Assembly: GCA_022361535.1 (NCBI GenBank)
Contig: JAKSAU010000110.1
Location: forward strand, 1-51,720
DNA length: 51,720 bases
From: Desulfobacterales bacterium
GTDB lineage: Bacteria > Desulfobacterota > Desulfobacteria > Desulfobacterales > Desulfobacteraceae
Direction of reading: 5' to 3'
A model generated the notes under the pieces. That model saw nothing but the letters and a program-made list of their open reading frames with translations, was not told where the DNA came from and did no database searches. A program made the position numbers and the translations under genes. Positions 30,634 to 40,007 of the stretch are shown here, one piece after another. The first letter of the stretch is position 1. Each line of letters begins with the position of its first letter.

Positions 30634-33138
30634 ATGGCCGAAAAACAACTTCATACGCAATTACTACTTTTAACGACGGGTATTATCCTTTCATTAACCG
30701 TGCTTGCTGTTTATGCCAATGCTATGGCATTGGTTCTTCCTGGTGCATTTTTTCTTTGCCTGGCATGGTCCACGTATTTACTATTTGGTAAGCAAAAGGA
30801 AACCTTTACTATAACAGAAAGAACACTTCCTCTTGTTTTTTTAGGATACGCCGTATGGTTTGGCTGTCTTACAGGAGGTATCTTCAGCCCTGGTATCTTA
30901 CTGCTTTTTTTGGTGCCTGTCATAGGCATACTGCAAGGCGTGACCTCATGGTTCGTTGTGTACAATGTGTTAGTTTTATCCTCTCTTTCTTTCTTTTATT
31001 TTGGACCAGCCTGGGGACCTGGCGCATTAAATCTTAACGAGCACCGTTTTGCTTACCTATGCATAATATCTTTAGCATTCTGCTGTGGAACTTGGATTGT
31101 ATTAGCAAATGGTAGAAGAGTTCGCAGAGACATTGAAACTTCAAAAGCCTCTTTAGCGAAAGTTTCTGAAGAGGCAAAAACCACACTTGAGGTCAAAGAC
31201 AGGTTTCTTGCCAATATGAGCCATGAAATACGCAATCCCATGAACGGTATTATTGGAATGATGCACCTTTTACTAGATTCTGACCTTGATGAGGAACAGC
31301 GTCGCCATTCCAATATTATATACAGCAGCGCTAGAGCTTTGCTCTCCATTGTAAATGATATCCTTGATTTATCTAAGATTGAAGCCGGAAAACTTGAGTT
31401 GGATATCCGACCGTTTGATTTGCAGATCGCAATTGAAGACATTGTTTCACTGCCAGAATTACAAGCCAGACAAAAAGGTCTTGATTTCAGTTATTCCATT
31501 GATGCCGATGTGCCAAGATTGCTCAAAGGGGATATTGGTCGGATTCGTCAGGTCATTTTAAACCTTACCGGCAATGGCATCAAATTTACAGAAGATGGAT
31601 CTGTGAGTTTGAACATTACACTAAAAGAGGATACCCCTGACCATGCTTTGATCCACTTTAGTGTGGATGATACAGGCATTGGAATCAAAGAAGAGGCTTT
31701 GGAGAATCTTTTTTCCGCATTCGTCCAGGCTGACGCGTCTATTACAAAAAAATACGGGGGCACCGGACTTGGTTTGTCCATATCTAAACTAATGATTGAA
31801 AAAATGGGCGGCCAAATTAATGCCGAAAGCATTGAAATGATCGGCTCTACCTTCTGGTTTGAACTACCGCTTGAAAAACAGGACCCGGGAGAAGCTGCTA
31901 TTGATCTTACTGCAATCCCGTTGAGCGAAATAAGAGCAATTGTGCTGTCTGATGCAGATACACCAGGCAAACAACTGATCAAAGCGCTTGAAATTAGTCG
32001 GGTGAAATATGAAGTATATGAGAATGATGCGGTTTTCCAGATTCTTGATCAGGCGTATACAAATCAACAACCTTTCCATGTAATAGTGATGGAGGTAAAT
32101 GAATCCGATCAGTATGCAAGGGCTTTGGGAAAATCATTTAAAGACCATAACGAGCATTGTTCAATAAAACGCATACTTGTTACCGGGGTTGGACAAAAAG
32201 GGGATGCCCGTGACTTCGAAGATTTAGGATTTAGCGCTTACTTAAGTTTTCCTTTGGAAGAAACAACTCTCAAGGACTGTATAAGTGCAGTTTTAGCTTT
32301 TAGTAACAGAGAATGCATAAATCATCCTATCATTACGCGGTTTTCCCTTGCTGAAAGCAAAAAACAAAGTTCAAAAATACTCGTAGTTGATGATATTGAA
32401 ACAAATCGGATTACTGCCAAAGCACTTATCAATAAACAAGGCTATCAAACAGATGAGGCCTCTGATGGACAGGATGCATTAGAAAAAGTAAAATCCAATA
32501 ATTACGATCTGGTTTTAATGGATTGCCAAATGCCGGTAATGGATGGATACGAAGCCTGCCGGCAAATAAGAGCCTGGGAGGAAGGAAATAGTAGACAAGC
32601 TATACCGATTATAGCAATGACAGGCAATGCTTTTGAAAAAGACCGAGAGAATTGCTTTAAAGCCGGTATGGATGATTTTATTGCCAAACCTGTTGAACCG
32701 GATACGCTTGCAAGGATCATTTATCTTCATATAAATGAAGATGACCCATCCCAACAGGATATGTCCATTGATTTAGAAGCATCTGAGCCAGAAACGGTTG
32801 AAACCGAAGAGGTCCAGGTCTTTGACAAAGAGACACTTATACAGAGGTTTGGAAATGACAGTGAACTTGTCCAGGTTGTATTAGAGTCTTTCTTTCAAGA
32901 GATCGGAGATCTTATTGAGAATCTGGATGATGCTATACAAACAGATAATTATGAAAACGTGAGAACATGTGCTCATGCGTTAAAAGGCTCTGCTGCAAAT
33001 GTAAATGCGGAACAGGTCAGGCAGACAGCTTTTCAACTTGAACAGGATTCAGGTAACGCCGATCTAAGCAATGCAGACGAGCTCTTTTCACGTATTAAAA
33101 AACAACTGAAATTATTTTCCGAGGAAGCCGGGGTATGA
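30634..33138 (+). CDS. Hybrid sensor histidine kinase (BarA-like: HisKA-HATPase-REC-REC-HPt)
   Basis: 834 residues. About five N-terminal membrane helices (to about residue 158) form an unassigned membrane sensor with almost no periplasmic loop. A short coiled segment leads to HisKA with FLANMSHEIRNPMNGIIGMM (H197), then a HATPase domain with the N-box near 308-318, DDTGIGI and GGTGLGLSI. Residues 430-555 look like a receiver without the usual acidic and Asp residues, so it is probably inactive. A second, intact receiver follows (KILVVDDIETNR; LVLMDCQMPVMDGYEA, D630). The C-terminal HPt domain has CAHALKGSAANV (H781). Phosphate should flow H197 to D630 to H781 and then to a partner, most likely the REC-TPR protein whose gene overlaps by 4 nt. 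Confidence 0.95.
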   Translation: MAEKQLHTQLLLLTTGIILSLTVLAVYANAMALVLPGAFFLCLAWSTYLLFGKQKETFTITERTLPLVFLGYAVWFGCLTGGIFSPGILLLFLVPVIGILQGVTSWFVVYNVLVLSSLSFFYFGPAWGPGALNLNEHRFAYLCIISLAFCCGTWIVLANGRRVRRDIETSKASLAKVSEEAKTTLEVKDRFLANMSHEIRNPMNGIIGMMHLLLDSDLDEEQRRHSNIIYSSARALLSIVNDILDLSKIEAGKLELDIRPFDLQIAIEDIVSLPELQARQKGLDFSYSIDADVPRLLKGDIGRIRQVILNLTGNGIKFTEDGSVSLNITLKEDTPDHALIHFSVDDTGIGIKEEALENLFSAFVQADASITKKYGGTGLGLSISKLMIEKMGGQINAESIEMIGSTFWFELPLEKQDPGEAAIDLTAIPLSEIRAIVLSDADTPGKQLIKALEISRVKYEVYENDAVFQILDQAYTNQQPFHVIVMEVNESDQYARALGKSFKDHNEHCSIKRILVTGVGQKGDARDFEDLGFSAYLSFPLEETTLKDCISAVLAFSNRECINHPIITRFSLAESKKQSSKILVVDDIETNRITAKALINKQGYQTDEASDGQDALEKVKSNNYDLVLMDCQMPVMDGYEACRQIRAWEEGNSRQAIPIIAMTGNAFEKDRENCFKAGMDDFIAKPVEPDTLARIIYLHINEDDPSQQDMSIDLEASEPETVETEEVQVFDKETLIQRFGNDSELVQVVLESFFQEIGDLIENLDDAIQTDNYENVRTCAHALKGSAANVNAEQVRQTAFQLEQDSGNADLSNADELFSRIKKQLKLFSEEAGV

Positions 33139-34283
33139 TTGATATTGAAACCATGTCCATTCTCGTAGTGGACGATATGAAAAGTATGCGGCTGACCATC
33201 AGGAAGATGTTGAGGAACTTGAATATCGGGAAGATGCTGCGATTTGCAGACAATGGCAAAACCGGGCTGGAAGTGTTACGGTCTACGCCGTGTGATCTGG
33301 CAATTATAGACTGGAATATGCCTGAAATGAATGGTAGCCAAATGCTCCATCATCTTCGACAAGATAAGATGCTAAGAGACATGCCCGTCATCATGGTTAC
33401 AGCAGAAAATGAGCGTGATATCGTGGCTGAAGTCGCTGAGCACGAAATAGATGCATACCTGCTCAAACCGCTTACCCTGGCAGCATTGGACTCAAAAATA
33501 AAATCCGTTGTAGCTAATGTTAACAATCCGGATGAAGCAACCCAGCATTTACTAAATGCCAGGGAATATGAAGAAGCCGGGAATATAGAAGGCGCCATTG
33601 AACAGATTCGTCTTGCTTTGTTTCATAAACCTTCTGCCTCAAGAATTTTAAGAAAATTAGGACTGCTTCATTTTAAAGTAAAAAAAGCCGCCATTGGTGA
33701 AAAATGTCTTAAAAAAGCAATTTCAGTTAACAAACAAGATACTATTTCCCGTGACCACCTTTCGCGCGTGTATATCAAAAAAAGAGAATACAGGAAAGCG
33801 GCTAGGATTTACCTGGAAATTCTTAGCCTAAGCACAAGATATTTTGATTCTGCCACACGCCTTGGAGAAAATATGCTGGTAAACGGATATAAAGGTGAGG
33901 CACTGGCACTCTTTTCAAAAGTGATTTCCAGGAGTAAAGGAAATACTGCATTAAAAGAAAGAATTATTGATATCTGCTTAGACAACCATGAGCTTGAATA
34001 CGTCACTCAAATCATGGAGCAGACCCTAAAAGAAAATCCATCTAACTATGACCTGATGTTTAAGGCCGGATTGGTATACATGGAAAACGGGGACTATGAA
34101 AAAGCCCTTTCCAATTTTCGAACGGTAGATTCAAACAGGAAAGGGGATGTTGAGGCCAAGCTTCAGATTGCCAGGATTTATTATATCAACCGCAAAGTGC
34201 TTAAAGCTGATGATTACTTGAATCAGGTGCTTCGAATTGATCCGGGCAATAAGGATGCCTTGTCCCTAAGACAGGAATTATAG
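33135..34283 (+). CDS. Response regulator with receiver and TPR repeats
   Basis: 382 residues. The N-terminal receiver shows ILVVDDMKSMRLTIRKML, AIIDWNMPEMNG (phosphoacceptor D59), VTAEN and LLKPL. There is no DNA-binding or enzymatic output domain; the rest (after about residue 135) is a row of tetratricopeptide repeats, e.g. AREYEEAGNIEGAIEQIRLA, KKAISVNKQDTISRDHLSRV and FKAGLVYMENGDYEKALSNF. It should act by protein-protein contact. The start overlaps the kinase stop as ATGA, so they are one signalling pair. It ends 3 nt before the convergent larB stop, with no terminator between. Confidence 0.93.
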   Translation: MIDIETMSILVVDDMKSMRLTIRKMLRNLNIGKMLRFADNGKTGLEVLRSTPCDLAIIDWNMPEMNGSQMLHHLRQDKMLRDMPVIMVTAENERDIVAEVAEHEIDAYLLKPLTLAALDSKIKSVVANVNNPDEATQHLLNAREYEEAGNIEGAIEQIRLALFHKPSASRILRKLGLLHFKVKKAAIGEKCLKKAISVNKQDTISRDHLSRVYIKKREYRKAARIYLEILSLSTRYFDSATRLGENMLVNGYKGEALALFSKVISRSKGNTALKERIIDICLDNHELEYVTQIMEQTLKENPSNYDLMFKAGLVYMENGDYEKALSNFRTVDSNRKGDVEAKLQIARIYYINRKVLKADDYLNQVLRIDPGNKDALSLRQEL

Positions 34284-34286
34284 GGT

Positions 34287-35048
34287 TTATAAGGCCACAC
34301 CGACATGGTTTATGGAAGAAGCCATAAAGCCGGCTCCAAATCCGTTATCTATATTCACTACTGCAATATTTGAACTGCACGAATTGAGCATGCCTAACAG
34401 CGCTGTCATGCCATTAAAACTTGTACCGTAACCAATACTTGTCGGAACCGCAATAACAGGAGCGCGTACCATTCCGCCGACAACAGAGGGCAGGGCGCCT
34501 TCCATTCCTGCAACTACGACGATTACAGCTGCCTCATCAATGATTCGTTTATGTGCAAAAAGCCTATGAATGCCTGCAACGCCAACATCAAATAATGTTT
34601 CAACTTGGTTACCCATAGCCCTGGCCGTCAATGCTGCTTCCCGTGCAACAGGTATATCAGAGGTACCTGCTGAAATAATAAGTACGGTACCTTGACCGGT
34701 TATTTGGGGAGGAGTTTTTTCAAGTTTTAGCAGACGGGCATCCTCGAAATACTTTGCATCCGGGAATTTGTCCAAGACAGGTCCCGCTTTTTGTGAATCA
34801 ATGCGCGTTACCAGAACGATATCTTCGGTTTGTTCAATTTTTTCAAGGATGGCAATAATCTGTTCACACGTTTTGCCTTCCCCGAAAATCACCTCTGGAA
34901 ATCCCTTGCGCAAAGATCTGTGGTGATCTACGTGTGCAAATCCGATATCTTCAAAAGAAAGGTGTTTGAATTCTTTTTGTGCTGCCTCAACAGTCAATGA
35001 CCCTTCGGCCACCTGGGACAAAAGGCGGGTCAGTGTTTCAGTGTTCAT
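34287..35048 (-). CDS. larB: LarB-like pyridinium-3,5-biscarboxylic acid mononucleotide synthase (AIR carboxylase family)
   Basis: 253 residues. The C-terminal half has the PurE-like fold: ISAGTSDIPVAREAALTARA, VGVAGIHRLFAHKR, VVVAGMEGALPSVVGGMV and VIAVPTSIGYGTSFNGMTAL. The N-terminal extension (EAAQKEFKHLSFEDIGFAHVD and FPEVIFGEGKT) is the part that marks LarB. It carboxylates nicotinic acid adenine dinucleotide in making the nickel-pincer cofactor used by lactate racemase-type enzymes. larC, larE and larA are not in the window. It follows the actin-like gene by 8 nt. Confidence 0.93.
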   Translation of the reverse strand: MNTETLTRLLSQVAEGSLTVEAAQKEFKHLSFEDIGFAHVDHHRSLRKGFPEVIFGEGKTCEQIIAILEKIEQTEDIVLVTRIDSQKAGPVLDKFPDAKYFEDARLLKLEKTPPQITGQGTVLIISAGTSDIPVAREAALTARAMGNQVETLFDVGVAGIHRLFAHKRIIDEAAVIVVVAGMEGALPSVVGGMVRAPVIAVPTSIGYGTSFNGMTALLGMLNSCSSNIAVVNIDNGFGAGFMASSINHVGVAL

Positions 35049-35056
35049 GTGTTCCT

Positions 35057-36202
35057 CTAATTCTGTCTTCTAAGCCAGGCTAACCCTTTTCCGGATTTTT
35101 CGTTGAGTTCTTCAGATGTCTGGTCGGCGGGCGGTTCAACAGGTTCTTTGGGTGTCTCTTTTTTAGGACGCTCTTTAGCCGGAGCGACCTTTTTATTGCC
35201 CCATTTGTAATGGCCGAATTTACAATATCCTTGTACATTGTTGAATCGGGCATCGATATTTTTCTGGATTGGAATAACATTGCCTTCAATATTGGGAATC
35301 AAGTATTCAGCCAATGGTATGGAACCTCCTCCGGACAGGACAATTGTGTCAATATCCCAGTCGTTCTCCCACAATCGGGTCAAATCAGAGGCAATTGCAG
35401 AGGATGCGTGGGTATAAACCCGTTTTTTAAGGTTGGTAATGTTGTATTCTTTTCCTTTAATTTTTATCATTCCGGATTCAACAAATTTGAAGATCCGGTA
35501 CAATTCGATATTGATCCCGCTTTCCTGCCTTAGTTTGTTGGCAATGACGGAGAAGCATTTGGAAATTCCTGTATCCATGGTGGTGGATCCGCGTTCAATA
35601 TACTGTAAGTGATCAAATATTGAAAAGTCAGTGGTTTTAAACCCGATATCAACAACACCTATTTTTGATCCTGCCAAACCACGGTCGGTAATTTTACCTT
35701 TTTCGTCAAAGATTAAGTTGAAAATTGATCCAATGGGCTGAGGAATAACATGAACCTTATCAATCTGGATTCTGCGATGTTCATCCGGTTCGTCCTGGTT
35801 GTGGTAAGTTATCTCATGTGTTCCGCGGATAATTTCTTTAAGTCTTTTAGTATCTCGCTTGAGATACCCAACTGGCAAGCCGGTAACTACGTTCATGGGA
35901 CCGGTAGTATTGGAACAAATTCCTGCGGCAGCAATAGCAAGGATTTTAATAAATTCTTCAACCAGTTTATCCTGGTCCAAGGTGTACTCTGTGATATTGG
36001 ACTGCAGTTCTGCATAGGAGCCGAGAAAATAGGTCTTGTCATTGATGGTAATATGAAGATTTGAAGTCGCAGAAGCGTCCCCCATTGAAGAACGGAACTG
36101 TATGTCTGTGGCGTCTCCAATCAGGGACTTGAATATAACGGAATTTTTTCCGTTGTATGCCTTGGTAAAACCGAAACCAACATCAATTCCAACTATTTCC
36201 AT
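35057..36202 (-). CDS. ParM/Alp-like actin-family protein
   Basis: 381 residues with a strong ribosome-binding site (AGGAGGTCAGGAC). Actin-superfamily nucleotide motifs are clear: phosphate-1 GIDVGFGFTKA near the start, phosphate-2 GVVDIGFKTTDFS, and the adenosine loop TIVLSGGGSIPLAEYL. The overall form is that of ParM/StbA and related bacterial actin-like proteins rather than MreB, FtsA or MamK. The C-terminus ends in a Lys/Pro/Glu-rich tail (about 335-380) that is likely disordered. Actin-like proteins of this kind often segregate plasmids, but no ParR-like partner or centromere repeats are adjacent. It precedes larB in the same operon, an unexpected pairing. Confidence 0.9.
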   Translation of the reverse strand: MEIVGIDVGFGFTKAYNGKNSVIFKSLIGDATDIQFRSSMGDASATSNLHITINDKTYFLGSYAELQSNITEYTLDQDKLVEEFIKILAIAAAGICSNTTGPMNVVTGLPVGYLKRDTKRLKEIIRGTHEITYHNQDEPDEHRRIQIDKVHVIPQPIGSIFNLIFDEKGKITDRGLAGSKIGVVDIGFKTTDFSIFDHLQYIERGSTTMDTGISKCFSVIANKLRQESGINIELYRIFKFVESGMIKIKGKEYNITNLKKRVYTHASSAIASDLTRLWENDWDIDTIVLSGGGSIPLAEYLIPNIEGNVIPIQKNIDARFNNVQGYCKFGHYKWGNKKVAPAKERPKKETPKEPVEPPADQTSEELNEKSGKGLAWLRRQN

Positions 36203-36452
36203 GTCCTGACCTCCTGATGCGTTTGCTAAGGATAAATGTGATTCGTCCTGGAAGTTGTCAAACCGAAGAATATCATTGTCACGCCCGGCGCGTCAAGCAA
36301 TAGAATACCGTTGACCTGACCGGTCGCAATAATTTCGCCTACAAAATACCCAGCTTAATCAAAAACATATTTAATTTGTAACGAAATTGGAATGTGAATC
36401 CTTGGCCTATCTTGCAGAAAACGCCAAAATAATGTAATAGGAGGCCGAATTT

Positions 36453-37193
36453 ATGGAAAAAGTAATCATGGAAAAAGACAGGGTATTTGCCCAAAAACAA
36501 ACAACAATATCTCCTTTCAGATTTAATGAAAAGGTGGCCCGCGTATTTGACGATATGCTAGTCAGATCTGTACCCTTTTACGGAGAAGCGCTTAAACAGG
36601 AAGCCAGGCTCAGCAAACGGTATTATCAACCCGGCACCCGGATATACGATCTTGGATGCTCCCATGGTAACTTAGGCTTACTTTTGCTGGACAGTTTCGG
36701 TACTTGCCCATTCAATCTTATCGGAGTAGACAGTTCCATCCCAATGATTGAAAGATATAAAAAACGGCTGGACGCTCATGACAACAGCCTTCCTGTTGAG
36801 CTTGTCTGCGGGCTGATGGAAGATGTAAAAATCAAAAATGCCTCAGTTGTGGTTATTAACCTGACCCTCCAGTTCCTTAGTCCCGAAAAAAGGGACGGAC
36901 TAATTCAGACTGTCTATGACGGGATGTGTCCTGGCGGTGTACTTCTTGTCACTGAAAAAACTGTTCATCCTGATTCAGGCCTAAGCAGTCTTGAGCAGGA
37001 TTTTTATTTTCAGTTTAAGCGTGAGAACGGATACACGGATCTTGAGATCAGCCAGAAGCGTGATGCATTGGAAAAAGTTCTTATTCCTGAATCCGTAGCT
37101 GCACACGAACACAGAATCATTTCTGCTGGGTTCTCAGTATTCAATGTCTGGCTCAAATGGTTTAACTTCACCTCCATGATGGCTGTTAAATAA
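36453..37193 (+). CDS. cmoA: Carboxy-S-adenosyl-L-methionine synthase
   Basis: 246 residues with ATAGGAGG upstream. The methyltransferase fold has IYDLGCSHGNLGLLLL (64-79), and GVDSSIPMIERYKKRL; the conserved N-terminal block is ISPFRFNEKVARVFDDML and the ALKQEARLSKRYYQPGT segment. CmoA uses prephenate to turn S-adenosylmethionine into carboxy-SAM for wobble uridine-34 modification of tRNA. The next gene is cmoB, its partner. An alternative start is the ATG at 36468. Confidence 0.96.
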   Translation: MEKVIMEKDRVFAQKQTTISPFRFNEKVARVFDDMLVRSVPFYGEALKQEARLSKRYYQPGTRIYDLGCSHGNLGLLLLDSFGTCPFNLIGVDSSIPMIERYKKRLDAHDNSLPVELVCGLMEDVKIKNASVVVINLTLQFLSPEKRDGLIQTVYDGMCPGGVLLVTEKTVHPDSGLSSLEQDFYFQFKRENGYTDLEISQKRDALEKVLIPESVAAHEHRIISAGFSVFNVWLKWFNFTSMMAVK

Positions 37194-37239
37194 GCAACCT
37201 TCCTATAGCTGTTCAAAAATGTGATTAAAAAGAAGAAAA

Positions 37240-38208
37240 ATGGAAAGATTTTTAGCACAAAGTACTCGGTTTTGTTGTGACAAATGGCATAAAGAACTTA
37301 AAGCGATCGTACATGAAAAAAGACAGTTTTTAGACAATGCCAAAGGCAATTTTTTAAGATTTCAAACTGTTGTTGATTCATTACCTAACATTGAACCCGG
37401 ATCTATTGACCTTAGTGCCAAAGCTGTTCGAGCGGGAAATTCAGAAGACCTGCCAGATTCGACTGCTGATTTGCTACTAAAAGGTCTAAAAGATCTGTGT
37501 CCATGGCGGAAGGGGCCTTTTGACCTTTTTGGTATCCACATTGACACCGAGTGGCAGTCCTGGATGAAATGGGAGCGTCTTGCCCCACACCTTCCTGATC
37601 TTTCTAACCGTAAGATACTTGATATCGGTTCGAGCAACGGGTATTACATGTTCAAAATGGCTGAATATAAGCCAATGTTTGTTCTTGGACTTGAACCCCA
37701 AAGCTCTTTTTATTACCAATACAAAGCTGTTCAAAAATACCTGAATATAGAAAATGTATTCTGCCTTCCTATTCCGTATCACCAGTTACCTCTCATGGAC
37801 GGCTATTTTGATCTGGTCTTTTGTATGGGAATTCTCTACCACCGCAAATCACCGGTTGAGATGTTAAAACAAATCTATGACAGTCTGTCTAAAGGTGGTC
37901 AGATCGTATTGGAGAACCTGGTACTTGACAGCAGGCAGAATTATTGCCTTTTTCCTGATGACAGGTACGGAAAGATGAGAAATGTCTTTTTTATACCAGA
38001 CTTAGCTGCAATGGAGTCCTGGCTTAAGCGGGCAGGGTTTTCTAATATTAGATGTGTAGATGTTACAACGACCAGCATAACTGAACAGCGCAGAACAGAC
38101 TGGATTCAAACCGAATCACTTGAAGATTTTCTCGATCCCAATGATCCGTCAAAAACAATTGAAGGGTATCCGGCACCTGTCAGGGCTGTTTTTATGGCAG
38201 AAGCCTGA
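37240..38208 (+). CDS. cmoB: tRNA U34 carboxymethyltransferase
   Basis: 322 residues, the normal CmoB size. The central block LKDLCPWRKGPFDLFGIHID and TEWQSWMKWERLAPHLPDL is diagnostic, followed by the SAM-binding motif ILDIGSSNGYYMFKM and FCMGILYHRKSPVEML. It transfers the carboxymethyl group from carboxy-SAM to 5-hydroxyuridine-34, giving cmo5U in tRNAs that read NNN family boxes. It begins 46 nt after cmoA. Confidence 0.96.
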   Translation: MERFLAQSTRFCCDKWHKELKAIVHEKRQFLDNAKGNFLRFQTVVDSLPNIEPGSIDLSAKAVRAGNSEDLPDSTADLLLKGLKDLCPWRKGPFDLFGIHIDTEWQSWMKWERLAPHLPDLSNRKILDIGSSNGYYMFKMAEYKPMFVLGLEPQSSFYYQYKAVQKYLNIENVFCLPIPYHQLPLMDGYFDLVFCMGILYHRKSPVEMLKQIYDSLSKGGQIVLENLVLDSRQNYCLFPDDRYGKMRNVFFIPDLAAMESWLKRAGFSNIRCVDVTTTSITEQRRTDWIQTESLEDFLDPNDPSKTIEGYPAPVRAVFMAEA

Positions 38209-38274
38209 TTGTATGGTTGACGTTATTGCCGGTTTTTTTAACGGATATTCTAAATTTTCTAAAACGAAAAGCAA

Positions 38275-38958
38275 TTAGATGGCAATTGGGTCGGTCTGAT
38301 AGGTGACCGCAAACGTCTGATCATCTTTATCAAAGAAGATTACCCCGTCAAGATATCCGACATCTCCAGCGCCTTCATGGGGGAGACCAAGCTTGAATTC
38401 TTTGATTGGAAATATATTCCAGTCGTGAGATATGCAAACGGCAGCCTGTCCGGGTTGCAGTTCTTTAAGCCGGGTAGCCATGAAATCTACCAGGATATCT
38501 GCAGTTTTACCGGGTTCCTCCATAACAGTAGGATCAATGGCCTTGTCAAACCAGTCTCGGATAAATTGTGTACTTCCCCGGTCCATCATTAATCCCAGTG
38601 CTTGTTCAATGTCCTTTATATAAAACGGAGCCAGGGTGTGATGGGTAGTATTGTGCATAAGATTGGTATTGGTAACGGCACTAAATCCTTTGTCAATTAA
38701 ATATGCTGTCTCTATACACCTGCCAAAATGGCTTGAATGAAGTACCGGTTGGATGTCTGCAGGAAATGCTTTGCCAAGATCAAAAGCATATGTTTTGCCT
38801 TGCTCAGTCAGACCCATAAACGGTTCCATACGAGCATCCTTGTGGTAAAACCTGTCTGAGTGGCGAAGAATAATTGACATCCGGTCAACGCCTTGTTCAA
38901 TTAAGGTTCTTACCATTTCAAGGGTTTCCATGGATTTTAGCTCGTACTTACGTTCCAT
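38275..38958 (-). CDS. Histidine phosphatase superfamily protein (phosphoglycerate mutase-like)
   Basis: 227 residues. The catalytic motif is MSIILRHSDRFYH (R32, H33), where RHS-D replaces the more usual RHG-E/T. Other superfamily elements are GLTEQGKTYAFDLGKAF, HSSHFGRCIETAYLI and the second histidine in AVCISHDWNIFP. The family holds phosphatases of very varied substrates, and none can be chosen here. It converges on cmoB and is divergent from the arginase-family gene. Confidence 0.85.
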   Translation of the reverse strand: MERKYELKSMETLEMVRTLIEQGVDRMSIILRHSDRFYHKDARMEPFMGLTEQGKTYAFDLGKAFPADIQPVLHSSHFGRCIETAYLIDKGFSAVTNTNLMHNTTHHTLAPFYIKDIEQALGLMMDRGSTQFIRDWFDKAIDPTVMEEPGKTADILVDFMATRLKELQPGQAAVCISHDWNIFPIKEFKLGLPHEGAGDVGYLDGVIFFDKDDQTFAVTYQTDPIAI

Positions 38959-39101
38959 TTTTTCTCCGTTTCCCTATCTTCATTCGGGGTTGTGTACTTG
39001 GATTTTTATTGAATAGGTTTCTTACTCTATGATATATGACCTGTCAACAGATTGAGGGCTTAAGTTTACCATCGCGTTCCACATCGCAAAAGGATTTAAA
39101 T

Positions 39102-39992
39102 ATGTCAAAGCATATCAGTATAATCGGTGTACCAATGGATTTCGGCCAGATGCTAAGGGGAGTGGATATGGGTCCTGCCGCTTTAAGATATACAGGCCTT
39201 ATTTCCCGTCTAAGAGACCTCGGTCATGACGTCACTGATGAAGGCGATGTGCAGATTCCTATCCGTGATACAGATATGGACATGGCCCATGATAAATATG
39301 TCAAAGAAATTACACAGATCTGCCACACCATTTTTGACGTGGGCAGCCGGGTGAGAAAACAGGGCAGCTTCCCTCTTTTTCTCGGCGGAGATCATTCCAT
39401 TGCGGTTGGAACAGTTGCTTCCATGGCCCAGGACGAGCCCATTGGTTTGATTTGGGTGGATGCACATGGTGACTTTAATACCCCTGAAACCTCTCCTTCG
39501 GGCAATATTCATGGTATGCCTCTTGCCGCATTGATCGGTGAAGGCCATGAATCCCTTGTGAATGTTGGAAACACCGGCATGAAAGTGCATCCTGACAATG
39601 TCGTTATGATCGGACAACGGGATCTTGATACGGCTGAAAAAGAACGCATCAAAAAGTCTGGTATTACCATATTCACTATGCGGGATATTGATGAACAAGG
39701 TATATCTACAATTGCGTCAAAAGCCATGATGAAATTCGCCCACTTAAAACGATTTCATCTTACACTTGACATGGACGCTCTTGATCCGGTTGAGGCACCA
39801 GGTGTGGGTACGCCTGTTCCAGGGGGGATAAGCTACAGGGAGGCACATCTGCTCATGGAAATTTTATCCGATTCAGGCAAGCTGTGCTCCATGGATCTGG
39901 TGGAAGTTAATCCTATTCTCGATGTGGCCAATAAAACCGCAGAACTTGCAGTAGAACTGACTCTATCTGCATTAGGCAAAAGCATTTTATAG
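39102..39992 (+). CDS. Arginase/agmatinase family ureohydrolase (arginase-like)
   Basis: 296 residues from the ATG at 39102, with AAAAGGA upstream; a further in-frame ATG at 39036 would add 22 non-conserved residues. All manganese-site motifs are present: FLGGDHSIAVGT, WVDAHGDFNTPETSPSGNIHG and LDMDALDPVEAPGVGTPVPG. The STSPSGNIHGMPLA-like arrangement and the start ISIIGVPMDFGQMLRGVDMG favour true arginase over agmatinase, but formiminoglutamase and other members remain possible. No arginine-pathway gene is nearby. It ends 15 nt before the helicase gene. Confidence 0.88.
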   Translation: MSKHISIIGVPMDFGQMLRGVDMGPAALRYTGLISRLRDLGHDVTDEGDVQIPIRDTDMDMAHDKYVKEITQICHTIFDVGSRVRKQGSFPLFLGGDHSIAVGTVASMAQDEPIGLIWVDAHGDFNTPETSPSGNIHGMPLAALIGEGHESLVNVGNTGMKVHPDNVVMIGQRDLDTAEKERIKKSGITIFTMRDIDEQGISTIASKAMMKFAHLKRFHLTLDMDALDPVEAPGVGTPVPGGISYREAHLLMEILSDSGKLCSMDLVEVNPILDVANKTAELAVELTLSALGKSIL

Positions 39993-40007
39993 TTACAGGC
40001 GAACAAG

